The position numbers were made by a program, and so were the translations under genes. A stretch of 6,625 nucleotides of DNA from Caulobacteraceae bacterium (GTDB taxonomy: Bacteria; Pseudomonadota; Alphaproteobacteria; Caulobacterales; Caulobacteraceae). The DNA lies in the NCBI GenBank assembly GCA_003136615.1, contig PLFA01000208.1:15123-21747 (forward strand). Reading direction: 5' to 3'. The first letter of the stretch is position 1. Every line of letters starts with the position of its first letter. Shown piece after piece: positions 1 through 6,570 of the stretch. The notes beneath the pieces are model-generated. The model saw only the letters and a list, made by a program, of their open reading frames with translations, was not told the origin of the DNA and made no database searches.

Positions 1-687
1 CCCGGCCGGCGCTATTCCATGCCCTATACCTGGCTGGTGCTGGGCATCGGCTATCGCAAGTCGAAGATGGATGGCGTGCCCGACAGCTGGAAATGGGTCA
101 TGGACTCGGACCGCTATGCGGGACGGATCGGCGTCTTCTCAGAGGCCGACGACATGATCGAACTTGGCGCGAAATATCTGGGCCATTCCGTGCGCCAAAT
201 CCCGCCGGCCGTGATCGACCAGGTGGCGGACATGTACATCCGTCAAAAGCCTTACATCAAAATCTTTCACCACGACGAAGGTCAGGATCTGCTCCTGTCG
301 GGGGATATCGATATCGTCATGGAGTATAATGGCGACATCGCTCAGGTGATGGCCGAGGATCCTGATCTGGATTTCGTTGTGCCGCGCGAAGGCAGCCTCC
401 TCAATTCAGACTGCCTGTGCATTCCCACGGGCGCGCCCCGGCCTGATAATGCCCACAGGTTCATCAATTTCGTGCTGGATGGCCGCAACGGCGCCGAAAT
501 CTATGAGACCATCAAATATCCAACGCCCAACGCCGCCGCCCTGGCCCTGATGCCGGCGGATTATCGCGACAGCCCCGTGATCTTCCCGCCCGCCGATGTG
601 ATGGCCCGCTGCGAATATGCCGACTTCGAGGGCCTGGACCGGGCCCATCTGTTTGACGAGACGGTCACGCGGATCTTCGCGGCATGA
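1..687 (+). CDS. potF: Polyamine ABC transporter substrate-binding protein, PotF/PotD type (5' end cut off)
   Basis: Periplasmic binding protein that would capture putrescine or spermidine and deliver it to the permeases encoded just downstream. The frame is open from base 1. The first in-frame ATG (19) lies inside the conserved segment RRYSMPYTWLVLGIGY, which matches the YxxPYxWxTTGIGY block in the middle of PotF/PotD, so it is not the start. About 228 C-terminal residues of an expected 350-370 are present; the signal peptide and first lobe are missing. Visible family landmarks are IFHHDEGQDLLLSGDID, YNGD (codons at 325-336), the Asp of NSDCLCIP (409-411), YPTPNAAA and the C-terminal IFPPADV. 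The YPTPN block resembles PotD more than PotF. The family tryptophan in the GWAGD/VWNGS motif is Tyr here. The class is certain from homology remembered plus operon context; the exact polyamine is not. Stop TGA at 685-687. Confidence 0.93.
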   Translation, partial: PGRRYSMPYTWLVLGIGYRKSKMDGVPDSWKWVMDSDRYAGRIGVFSEADDMIELGAKYLGHSVRQIPPAVIDQVADMYIRQKPYIKIFHHDEGQDLLLSGDIDIVMEYNGDIAQVMAEDPDLDFVVPREGSLLNSDCLCIPTGAPRPDNAHRFINFVLDGRNGAEIYETIKYPTPNAAALALMPADYRDSPVIFPPADVMARCEYADFEGLDRAHLFDETVTRIFAA

Positions 688-716
688 GCCACGCCAAGGG
701 CCCCGGCCATGGATGA
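684..716 (+). other. Possible 10-codon coupling mini-ORF between potF and potH
   Basis: An ATG at 684 overlaps the potF stop as ATGA and opens a 10-codon frame (MSHAKGPGHG) that ends with TGA at 714-716, three bases beyond the potH start codon (709-711). It is in a different frame from potH. The arrangement could let ribosomes finishing potF move to potH by two termination-reinitiation steps. No good ribosome site precedes 684, and potH has its own AAGGG, so this may be chance. Confidence 0.2.
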
Positions 717-1617
717 GAGCTGGCGCAAGGCAAAGGCCGTCTTCGCGGCCCTAAGCGCACCGCCGGTCATCTGGCTGGCCGTGTTCTTCCTTGCGCCCCT
801 GGCCATCATCTGGGGCTACAGCTTTGGAAACAACAAAAGCCTGACCGAGATCGCCGTGGACGGCACGTTCGCCAACTATATCCACGCCATCAAGCCGCTC
901 TATATGGGCATCATCTTCAAGTCCTTCGGGTTCGCCCTGATCACGACCGCCCTGTGCCTTGTGGTCGGCTTTCCGGTGGCGATCGCCCTGACCTTCGCGT
1001 CCCAGCGGAGCAAGGCTTGGCTGCTGCTGCTGATCATGCTGCCCTTCTGGACAAACCTGCTGATCCGCACCTACGCCCTCATGGCGGTGCTCAGGACCGA
1101 GGGCTACATCAACCTCATTCTGGCGTTCTTCTACAACGCCCTCTCGCGCCTCACCGCGCTGACGGGCCATCCGCTCGCCGCGTTCCAGCCGCTCGAACTT
1201 CTGCACAACAATTTCGCCGTGGTGTTCGGCCTCGTCTATGTGCAGCTCCCGTTCATGGTCTTGCCGCTCTATGCGGCGCTGGACCGGCTTGATCGCTCGC
1301 TGCTGGAGGCGAGTCTCGATCTGGGCGCCGGGCACCTCACCACCTTTGCCCGGGTGGTGATCCCGCTGGCGGTCCCGGGCATCATCTCTGGCGTGCTCGT
1401 CACCCTCATTCCCTCGGTGGGCGCCTATCTGACGCCAGACCTCTTGGGGGGGCCCTCCAGCCAGATGATCGCCAATGTCATCGAGCGGCAGTTCAAGACC
1501 GCGAATGACTGGCCTTTCGGCGCGGCCCTCTCATTCCTCCTGATGTACATGACCTTCCTGGCCCTGGCCGTTCAGGCCATCGTCTCGCGCGGTCGCAGGG
1601 GGAGGCGCGAGGCATGA
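709..1617 (+). CDS. potH: Polyamine ABC transporter permease, PotH/PotB type
   Basis: Inner-membrane permease subunit, 302 residues (E. coli PotH is about 317), forming the translocation pore with the PotI-like partner. Six hydrophobic segments are visible at about residues 18-38, 69-96, 103-128, 168-190, 222-246 and 269-293. Between the fourth and fifth lies the cytoplasmic EAA loop, starting at Glu200 (EASLDLGAG, then VVIPLAVPGI), the coupling helix that docks on the ATPase. The block MLPFWTNLLIRTYA (110-123) and the segment PSVGAYLTPDLLGG (235-248) are typical of PotB/PotH. The start at 709 is supported by AAGGG at 696-700 with 8-base spacing. The gene follows the binding-protein stop by 21 bases and overlaps the next permease by 4 bases (ATGA). 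The C-terminus is rich in arginine (SRGRRGRREA), consistent with the positive-inside rule. Confidence 0.95.
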   Translation: MDESWRKAKAVFAALSAPPVIWLAVFFLAPLAIIWGYSFGNNKSLTEIAVDGTFANYIHAIKPLYMGIIFKSFGFALITTALCLVVGFPVAIALTFASQRSKAWLLLLIMLPFWTNLLIRTYALMAVLRTEGYINLILAFFYNALSRLTALTGHPLAAFQPLELLHNNFAVVFGLVYVQLPFMVLPLYAALDRLDRSLLEASLDLGAGHLTTFARVVIPLAVPGIISGVLVTLIPSVGAYLTPDLLGGPSSQMIANVIERQFKTANDWPFGAALSFLLMYMTFLALAVQAIVSRGRRGRREA

Positions 1618-2459
1618 CCGACACGCCGGGACCTCTCGAATATCTTCGCCGTTGGCCGATCCGGGCCTGGCTGGTGGTGGTGATCGTCTACCTCTACGCG
1701 CCTCTGGTGACTCTGATGGCCTTCAGCTTCAATGCGTCCAAACGCAACATCGTATGGCGCGGCTTCACCCTGGACTGGTACCGGGCCGCCTTCGCCGACC
1801 AGGACCTGATCGTCGCCTTTGGCAATTCCCTGACCATCGCCCTGATCTCGACCGTGGTCAGCGTCGCGCTCGGGGCGCTTACCGCGTTGCTGCTCTGGCG
1901 CTTCCGCTTCCCCGCCAAGGCCCTGCTGGAGGGCGCCCTCGGCCTGCCCATCGTCGTGCCGGAAATCTGCATGGGCGTGGCCATGCTTGTTTTCTTCACG
2001 CAGGTCATGCCCTGGCCCACCAGCCTCGCCTGGCCGCTGAACCTGGGGGCGATCATCATTTCCCACATCTCCTTCTCCTTCAGCTTTGTGGCCATCGTGA
2101 TCCGGGGACGCCTGGCGTCTTTCAACCGGGAGCTCGAGGAGGCGGCCAAGGACCTGGGGGCGGGCGAGTGGCGGATTTTCTGGGACGTGCTGGTTCCCCA
2201 TATGCAACCGGGCCTGATCGCGGGCGCCCTGCTGGCCTTCACGCTCAGCCTGGACGACTTCGTCATCACCTTCTTCACCTCGGGTCCTGACACCACGACC
2301 TTTCCGGTGAAGGTCTATTCCATGGTCCGCTTCTCGGTGACGCCAGAGGTCAATGCGGCCTCGACGATTTTGATCGTCCTGACCGTCGCCCTGACGGCCT
2401 TCGCGCTTAAGATCTCGGGTGGGACCGTGGCCGCGGTGGAAGCAGGGGAGGGGTTATGA
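1614..2459 (+). CDS. potI: Polyamine ABC transporter permease, PotI/PotC type
   Basis: Second inner-membrane permease subunit, 281 residues, the same length I recall for E. coli PotI. Hydrophobic segments fall at about residues 17-39, 68-95, 102-130, 143-165, 198-222 and 248-267. The EAA coupling loop begins near Glu175 (ELEEAAKDLGAG, then VLVPHMQPGL). Other PotC/PotI landmarks are YLYAPLVTLMAFSFN near the N-terminus, LPIVVPEICMG (111-121) and SLDDFVITFFTSGP (212-225). The ATG at 1614 overlaps the previous stop (ATGA) and is preceded by a strong purine tract, AGGGGGAGG at 1597-1605 with 8-base spacing, so it can be translated both by coupling and independently. The last codons overlap the ATPase start in the same ATGA manner. 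The pairing with the PotH-like protein is expected for a heterodimeric pore. Confidence 0.95.
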   Translation: MTDTPGPLEYLRRWPIRAWLVVVIVYLYAPLVTLMAFSFNASKRNIVWRGFTLDWYRAAFADQDLIVAFGNSLTIALISTVVSVALGALTALLLWRFRFPAKALLEGALGLPIVVPEICMGVAMLVFFTQVMPWPTSLAWPLNLGAIIISHISFSFSFVAIVIRGRLASFNRELEEAAKDLGAGEWRIFWDVLVPHMQPGLIAGALLAFTLSLDDFVITFFTSGPDTTTFPVKVYSMVRFSVTPEVNAASTILIVLTVALTAFALKISGGTVAAVEAGEGL

Positions 2460-3577
2460 GCGAGCCGATCATCCGCTTCGAGAATGTCACCAAGCGCTAT
2501 GGCAAGGTGCTGGCCGTTGACAATGTCTCGCTCTCCATCGGCGAGGGGGAGTTCTTCGCGCTTCTGGGGCCGTCGGGCTGCGGCAAGACCACCTTGCTGC
2601 GCATGCTGGCGGGCTTCGAGACCCCCACCGAGGGGCGAATCCTCATCGACGGCGAGGATATCAGCCGCACGCCCCCCAATAAGCGGCCCGTGAACATGGT
2701 GTTCCAGTCCTACGCCGTCTTCCCGCACATGACCGTCGCGGCCAATGTCGCCTATGGGCTTGTCGTCGATGGCGTGGCGGCGCCGGAGCGCAGCCGGCGC
2801 GTGGAGGAGGCCTTGGCCCTGGTGAAGCTGGACGGTTATGGCGGCCGCAAACCCGACCAACTGTCCGGCGGCCAGCGTCAGCGCGTGGCTCTCGCCCGGG
2901 CCCTGGTCAAACGGCCCCGGGTTCTCTTGCTGGACGAGCCGCTCTCGGCCCTTGATGCGAAGCTGCGTGAAGCCATGCGTTCGGAACTGGCCCAACTTCA
3001 GGAAAAGGTCGGCATCACCTTTCTCTTCGTCACCCACGATCAGGACGAGGCCTTGGCCATGGCGAGCCGCTGCGCCGTGATGAACCGGGGTCTGCTACAG
3101 CAGGTCGCGACACCCAGCGACCTCTATGAATTCCCCAATTCCCGTTTCGTGGCCGACTTCATCGGTTCGGTGAACCTGTTCGAAGGACGCCTGGCGGTGG
3201 ATGAGCCGGACCATGCGGTGGTGGTCGCGCCTGGACTTCCCACGCGGATCTTCCTGGATCACGGGGTCACCGGCGCCGCCGACAGCGCCGTTTGGGTGGC
3301 GCTGCGGCCGGAGAAGATCGAGCTGCACAAGCGCGGGGACGGACGCGCCCCGCCGCGCCTGGAGGACACGCCGGAGGGGTGCAATCTGGTTGCGGGCGTG
3401 ATCCGGCAGATCTCTTATCTCGGCAGTGAGTCGGTCTATGAGGTGGCCCTGGAGGGTGGGGGCGCCGTCAAGGCCCTCCGCTCCAACCTGACGCGCCGCG
3501 ACCAGGAGGATTTCACCTGGGACGAGCCGGTGTGGCTGGCCTGGCACGCCTGCTCGCCGGCGGTGCTGCTGTCATGA
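2456..3577 (+). CDS. potG: Polyamine ABC transporter ATP-binding protein, PotG/PotA type
   Basis: Cytoplasmic ATPase that powers polyamine import, 373 residues (PotG and PotA are about 377). All nucleotide-binding motifs are intact: Walker A GPSGCGKTT at 38-46 (Lys44), Q-loop Gln84 in FQSYAVFPHMT, signature LSGGQRQR at 136-143, Walker B RVLLLDEP at 155-162 (Asp160, catalytic Glu161), D-loop SALD at 164-167, and switch His194 in THDQDEA. The region from about 230 on is the regulatory TOBE/MOP-like domain, with the typical strand VWVALRPEKIEL at 279-290. The start lies in an ATGA overlap with the permease gene, preceded by AGGGGAGGGG at 2444-2453. The gene sits after the permeases, whereas E. 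coli potFGHI has potG before potH. PotA and PotG cannot be separated reliably by eye; potG is used because PuuD-linked putrescine use fits better. Confidence 0.94.
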   Translation: MSEPIIRFENVTKRYGKVLAVDNVSLSIGEGEFFALLGPSGCGKTTLLRMLAGFETPTEGRILIDGEDISRTPPNKRPVNMVFQSYAVFPHMTVAANVAYGLVVDGVAAPERSRRVEEALALVKLDGYGGRKPDQLSGGQRQRVALARALVKRPRVLLLDEPLSALDAKLREAMRSELAQLQEKVGITFLFVTHDQDEALAMASRCAVMNRGLLQQVATPSDLYEFPNSRFVADFIGSVNLFEGRLAVDEPDHAVVVAPGLPTRIFLDHGVTGAADSAVWVALRPEKIELHKRGDGRAPPRLEDTPEGCNLVAGVIRQISYLGSESVYEVALEGGGAVKALRSNLTRRDQEDFTWDEPVWLAWHACSPAVLLS

Positions 3578-4341
3578 GCGGCGAAACCACAACCCGGCCG
3601 GTCCTGGGCGTCACCTGCTGCAACCGGTGGATGGGGGCTGAGTTCGGACAAGGGGTCATCAACCGCTATGTCACCGCCGCCATGCGTTGGGGGGATGTGG
3701 CGGCGCTGCTTGTGCCCGCGCTTCCTGACCTGATGAGCGCCCGCGACGTCGCGCCACGGCTCGATGGTCTTCTGCTCACCGGCAGCCCATCCAATGTGGA
3801 CCCGGCGCGTTACGGCGAGGCCGGCGCGGCGGATGCGGAAGGCCCTTTCGACGCCGATCGCGATGCCATGACCGCGGACCTGATCGGGACCATGTTGGAT
3901 CTCGGCCGGCCCGTGCTTGGCGTCTGCCGCGGTTTCCAGGAGATCAATGTGGCCTTCGGCGGCACGCTGCGCCGGGATACCAGCCGGTCGGCTGAACTCT
4001 TGGCCCACCACGCGCCCGCCGAGGCCGACCTTGAGGGATCTTTCGCCCACGCCCATGAGGTTGCTCTGACCCCGGGCGGCCTTCTGAACCGCGGCCTTGA
4101 TCGCGAGCGGCTCACCGTCAACTCCGTGCACTTCCAGGGCGCCGGGCGCTTAGGGAAAGGGCTCAGTGTGGAGGCGCTCGCCCCCGATGGCCTGGTCGAA
4201 GGGGTCTCCGCCTGGGTGAACCGCGCGCCGGTGCTGGCCGTGCAGTGGCACCCTGAATGGCGCACGGCCGAAAATCCCGATTCCCAGGCCTTCTTCCGCC
4301 TTCTGGGCGCGGCCCTCCGCGGAGAATTGGCCCCCGCCTAG
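3574..4341 (+). CDS. puuD: Gamma-glutamyl-gamma-aminobutyrate hydrolase, PuuD type (class I glutamine amidotransferase fold)
   Basis: Predicted cytoplasmic peptidase C26 enzyme that hydrolyses gamma-glutamyl-GABA to glutamate and GABA, the last step of the glutamylated putrescine route. It has 255 residues (E. coli PuuD 254). The catalytic triad is visible: nucleophile Cys118 in LGVCRGFQEIN, with His226 and Glu228 in AVQWHPEW; these sit near the E. coli PuuD positions Cys114, His222 and Glu224. Other landmarks are the N-terminal PVLGVTCC, LLLTGSPSNVDPARY (67-80), FGGTLRRD and NSVHFQG (183-189). The last has Phe where homologues often carry a second His. The ATG at 3574 is chosen because it overlaps the ATPase stop (ATGA) and gives the family length. 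A GTG at 3532 in the same frame would overlap by 46 bases and add 14 residues without a well-placed ribosome site. No obvious Shine-Dalgarno precedes 3574, so translation is probably coupled. Confidence 0.92.
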   Translation: MSGETTTRPVLGVTCCNRWMGAEFGQGVINRYVTAAMRWGDVAALLVPALPDLMSARDVAPRLDGLLLTGSPSNVDPARYGEAGAADAEGPFDADRDAMTADLIGTMLDLGRPVLGVCRGFQEINVAFGGTLRRDTSRSAELLAHHAPAEADLEGSFAHAHEVALTPGGLLNRGLDRERLTVNSVHFQGAGRLGKGLSVEALAPDGLVEGVSAWVNRAPVLAVQWHPEWRTAENPDSQAFFRLLGAALRGELAPA

Positions 4342-4356
4342 AGACGCATCTCGCGC

Positions 4357-4363
4357 AAAGGAA
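4357..4363 (+). promoter_or_regulatory. Ribosome-binding site deciding the aminotransferase start
   Basis: AAAGGAA ends 7 bases before the GTG at 4371 and lies in the 29-base gap after the puuD stop. It is the only purine-rich site suitably placed for a start in this frame near the conserved N-terminus. It favours GTG 4371 over the in-frame ATG at 4257, which is buried in puuD. Confidence 0.7.
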
Positions 4364-4370
4364 CCCCGAC

Positions 4371-5777
4371 GTGACGCCCCGCAACTACGATATCGCAGAA
4401 CTCCGCCGCCTCGACGTGGCCCATCACCTGCCGGCTCAGGCCGACTATGCCCTCCTCAGGGATATGGGCGGCAGCCGCATAATCACGCGGGCCGATGGCT
4501 GCTTCATTCATGACGGGGATGGTAACGCCATACTGGACGCCATGGCGGGGCTTTGGTGCGTCCAGGTCGGCTATGGCCGTGAGTCCCTCGCCCGGGCGGC
4601 CTATGAGCAGATGCTTGAGCTGCCCTTTTACAACACCTTCTTCAAAACCGCCGCGCCCACCACCGTGATGCTGGCCGCCAAGGTGGCCTCGCTGCTGGGC
4701 GGTGACCTGCAGCATATCTTTTTCAACAACTCCGGCTCAGAGGCCATCGACACCATCGTGCGGCTCGCCCGCTACTATTGGCAGGCGAAGGGGCAGCCGA
4801 ACCGTTCCATCATTATCGCCCGGGTCAATGGATATCATGGCTCGACCATCGCCGGGGCCAGCCTGGGCGGCATGAAGGCCATGCATGACCAGGGTGGCCC
4901 CTGGGTGCCGGGCGTGGAGCACGTGATGCAACCCTATGCCTTCGGAGAGGGCTTCGGCGAGGATCCGGCCGAATTCGCGGCCCGGGCGGCCGACGCCATC
5001 GAACAGCGCATTCTGGAGGTGGGACCGGAGAATGTCGCCGCCTTCATTGGCGAGCCGGTGCAGGGCGCGGGCGGGGTGATCATCCCACCGGACGGCTATT
5101 GGCAAAGGGTGGAGGCGATTTGCCGGAAATATGGAATTCTGCTGGTCTGCGACGAGGTGATCTGCGGCTTCGGGCGCCTGGGCTCATGGTTCGGGTTTCA
5201 GCACTATGGCGTCAAGCCGGATCTGGTCAGTATGGCCAAGGGGCTCTCGTCCGGCTACCTGCCGATCTCCGCGGTGGGGGTGGCCGATCATATCGTGGAG
5301 GCTCTGCGACAGAAGGGCGGCGACTTCGTCCACGGCTATACCTATTCTGGCCATCCCACCGCCGCCGCCGTGGCCCTCAAAAACCTCGAGATCATCGAGA
5401 GCGAAGGCCTTGTGGAGCGAACGGCAGAGGACACCGGCCCCTATCTTGCGGAGGGGCTGGCGAGACTGGCCGCCCATCCCCTGGTCGGCGAGACGCGCTC
5501 GCTCGGCTTGATCGGGGCCGTGGAGATCGTCGCCGAAAAAAGGACCAACCAGCGCTTCGGTGACGCTCCAGGCAAGGCGGGTCCCATCGTTCGGGATATC
5601 TGCATCCGCAACGGTCTGATGGTCCGCGCCGTGCGGGACACCCTGGTCATGAGCCCGCCCCTCATTATCTCCCGGGCCCAGATCGACAGCCTCGTCAGCA
5701 TTATCGCCAAGTCGCTGGATGAGGCCGCGCCCATTCTCCGTGAGCGCTATCCGCCGGCCATGGGGCAAGCCGCCTAG
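4371..5777 (+). CDS. Class III PLP-dependent aminotransferase, SpuC / omega-transaminase type (putrescine- or GABA-pyruvate)
   Basis: PLP enzyme of fold type I, 468 residues with a GTG start, close to the roughly 450-470 of the SpuC/omega-transaminase group and longer than PuuE/GabT (about 420). The PLP site is complete: phosphate-binding SGSEA at 121-125, aromatic stacking Tyr155 in NGYHG (153-157), Glu228 in GEPVQGAGG, pyridine-nitrogen Asp261 in DEVICGFGR, Schiff-base Lys290 in MAKGLSSGY, and the HGYTYSGHP loop at 321-329 that reaches a partner subunit. The early segment LWCVQVGYGR is typical of the pyruvate-using branch. Placed 29 bases after puuD, it probably either converts the released GABA to succinic semialdehyde or deaminates putrescine or a related polyamine directly; the sequence does not decide which. 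An in-frame ATG at 4257 would add 38 residues encoded inside puuD in another frame, with low-complexity Arg/Pro/Gly character, and is not favoured. Confidence 0.93.
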   Translation: MTPRNYDIAELRRLDVAHHLPAQADYALLRDMGGSRIITRADGCFIHDGDGNAILDAMAGLWCVQVGYGRESLARAAYEQMLELPFYNTFFKTAAPTTVMLAAKVASLLGGDLQHIFFNNSGSEAIDTIVRLARYYWQAKGQPNRSIIIARVNGYHGSTIAGASLGGMKAMHDQGGPWVPGVEHVMQPYAFGEGFGEDPAEFAARAADAIEQRILEVGPENVAAFIGEPVQGAGGVIIPPDGYWQRVEAICRKYGILLVCDEVICGFGRLGSWFGFQHYGVKPDLVSMAKGLSSGYLPISAVGVADHIVEALRQKGGDFVHGYTYSGHPTAAAVALKNLEIIESEGLVERTAEDTGPYLAEGLARLAAHPLVGETRSLGLIGAVEIVAEKRTNQRFGDAPGKAGPIVRDICIRNGLMVRAVRDTLVMSPPLIISRAQIDSLVSIIAKSLDEAAPILRERYPPAMGQAA

Positions 5778-5786
5778 AACAAACGA

Positions 5787-6458
5787 TCAGGCGTCGACCT
5801 GGCTGCGCAACCAGGCCTGGCCGATGAGCCCCATGCCGTCGGCGATGTCGGCGGCGATCGCGGCGCGCAGAGCCTCGGAGTCGCCGGCCTCGGCGGCGTC
5901 CAGGGCGAGGCGGTGCTGATCGACAAGATTGGCCGCGCCGAAGTGTTCATAGACGGTCCGCATGAAGGGACCGAACTGCAACCACAGGGATTCGATCAGC
6001 CGGTTCAAGGTTGGCCGACGATTGGCGTGGTAGAGATCGAAGTGGAAAGCCGCGTTGCATTCCATGTATCTGATCACGTCCCCCGCCGCGATGGCGGCGT
6101 CGAGGTCGCGGTCCAGCGCGCGCAGCCGGGCTATGGCCGGGGTGTCAATGTGTGGCAGGGCGAGCACCGCCGCTTCCGGTTCCAGCAATAGGCGGCAAGC
6201 CAGCAGGTCCGTGAACCGCTCGCGGGTCATGGGCGGCGTCTCGATCTTGCGCTTGGAACGGATGAGGACGGCGCCTTCGGCCGAAAGCCGCCCCAGGGCC
6301 TCGCGTACCGGCATCTGGCTGACGCCCAGTTCCAGGGCCAGTCCCCGGGTAGAGATCCCCACGCCAGGTATGATCTTGCCCGTCATCAGACGGCGCCGGA
6401 GTTCCTCATAGACACTGGCGTGGAGGAGGGGCTCCCGGGTCTCGTCAGCTTCAGGCAT
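5787..6458 (-). CDS. GntR-family transcriptional regulator, FadR subfamily with FCD ligand domain
   Basis: DNA-binding regulator of 223 residues, convergent with the aminotransferase gene (9-base gap), probably controlling the polyamine genes. A winged helix-turn-helix occupies about residues 12-75, with the recognition helix in SQMPVREALGRL (47-58) and the wing AEGAVLIRSKRKIETPP. Residues about 82-210 form the all-helical FCD domain: ACRLLLEPEAA, then NAAFHFDLYHANRRP, DQHRLALDAAEAGD and the last helix. The usual metal-site pattern Asp/Asn, His, His, His appears here as Asn135, His139, His182 and Asp204, so the last His is replaced. The ATG at 6456-6458 is chosen; a TTG directly before it (6459-6461) could add one residue. 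AGGTGA (complement of 6469-6474) lies 10 bases before the ATG or 7 before the TTG. The effector is unknown; a polyamine, GABA or a glutamylated intermediate would fit the context. Confidence 0.9.
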   Translation of the reverse strand: MPEADETREPLLHASVYEELRRRLMTGKIIPGVGISTRGLALELGVSQMPVREALGRLSAEGAVLIRSKRKIETPPMTRERFTDLLACRLLLEPEAAVLALPHIDTPAIARLRALDRDLDAAIAAGDVIRYMECNAAFHFDLYHANRRPTLNRLIESLWLQFGPFMRTVYEHFGAANLVDQHRLALDAAEAGDSEALRAAIAADIADGMGLIGQAWLRSQVDA

Positions 6459-6497
6459 CAATCCCGGTTCACCTGTCCTCGCGTCCCGCCGCGTTCA

Positions 6498-6525
6498 TCT
6501 TTATCCTTTACGCGTGCGGCGCCAA
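6498..6525 (-). promoter_or_regulatory. Candidate promoter of the gntR regulator
   Basis: Read on the minus strand, TTGGCG (complement of 6520-6525) and TAAAGA (complement of 6498-6503) are separated by 16 bases. They would start transcription near 6490, about 30 bases before the start codon. The -10 match is weak, three of six bases to the sigma-70 consensus, so this is only a candidate. Confidence 0.28.
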
Positions 6526-6541
6526 ACCGTCCGTGTAACCA

Positions 6542-6570
6542 TTGACGGCGCTGGAGCGGTCCGCGAGAAA
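6542..6570 (+). promoter_or_regulatory. Candidate promoter of the gene starting at 6603
   Basis: TTGACG at 6542-6547 is a good -35 match (five of six). With the usual 17-base spacer the -10 would be GAGAAA at 6565-6570, a weak match. Strong TTGAC with a poorly conserved -10 is common for housekeeping promoters in alphaproteobacteria. Transcription would start about 25 bases before the ATG. The -35 coincides with the left arm of the inverted repeat at 6542-6582. Confidence 0.35.

Noticed and set aside
19..21. ATG at 19 as the start of the binding protein
   Set aside because: It lies within a conserved mid-protein block and the frame stays open to base 1, so the gene begins outside the window.
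751..1335. 194-codon minus-strand open frame inside potH
   Set aside because: Composition rich in Gln, Glu, Arg, Gly and His with no recognisable motif; it is the antisense shadow of a clear permease gene in GC-rich DNA.
1572..2207. 211-codon minus-strand open frame over the potH/potI junction
   Set aside because: Low-complexity charged shadow opposite a well-supported permease; no family features.
2315..3037. 240-codon minus-strand open frame over the potI/potG junction
   Set aside because: It lies opposite intact Walker A, signature and Walker B coding sequence and shows no coherent domain.
3436..4131. 231-codon minus-strand open frame opposite puuD
   Set aside because: Shadow frame of a gene with an intact catalytic triad; no homology recognised.
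4257..4370. In-frame ATG upstream of the aminotransferase adding 38 residues
   Set aside because: It overlaps the end of puuD, including its catalytic HPEW codons in another frame, encodes Arg/Pro/Gly-rich sequence unlike the family N-terminus, and the GTG at 4371 has a well-placed AAAGGAA.
5184..5768. 194-codon minus-strand open frame opposite the aminotransferase
   Set aside because: Antisense to the Schiff-base lysine region of a convincing enzyme, with typical shadow composition.
5798..5815. CCTGG...CCAGG hairpin just after the aminotransferase stop as a terminator
   Set aside because: The stem is only five base pairs, there is no following U-tract, and it lies within the regulator coding sequence.
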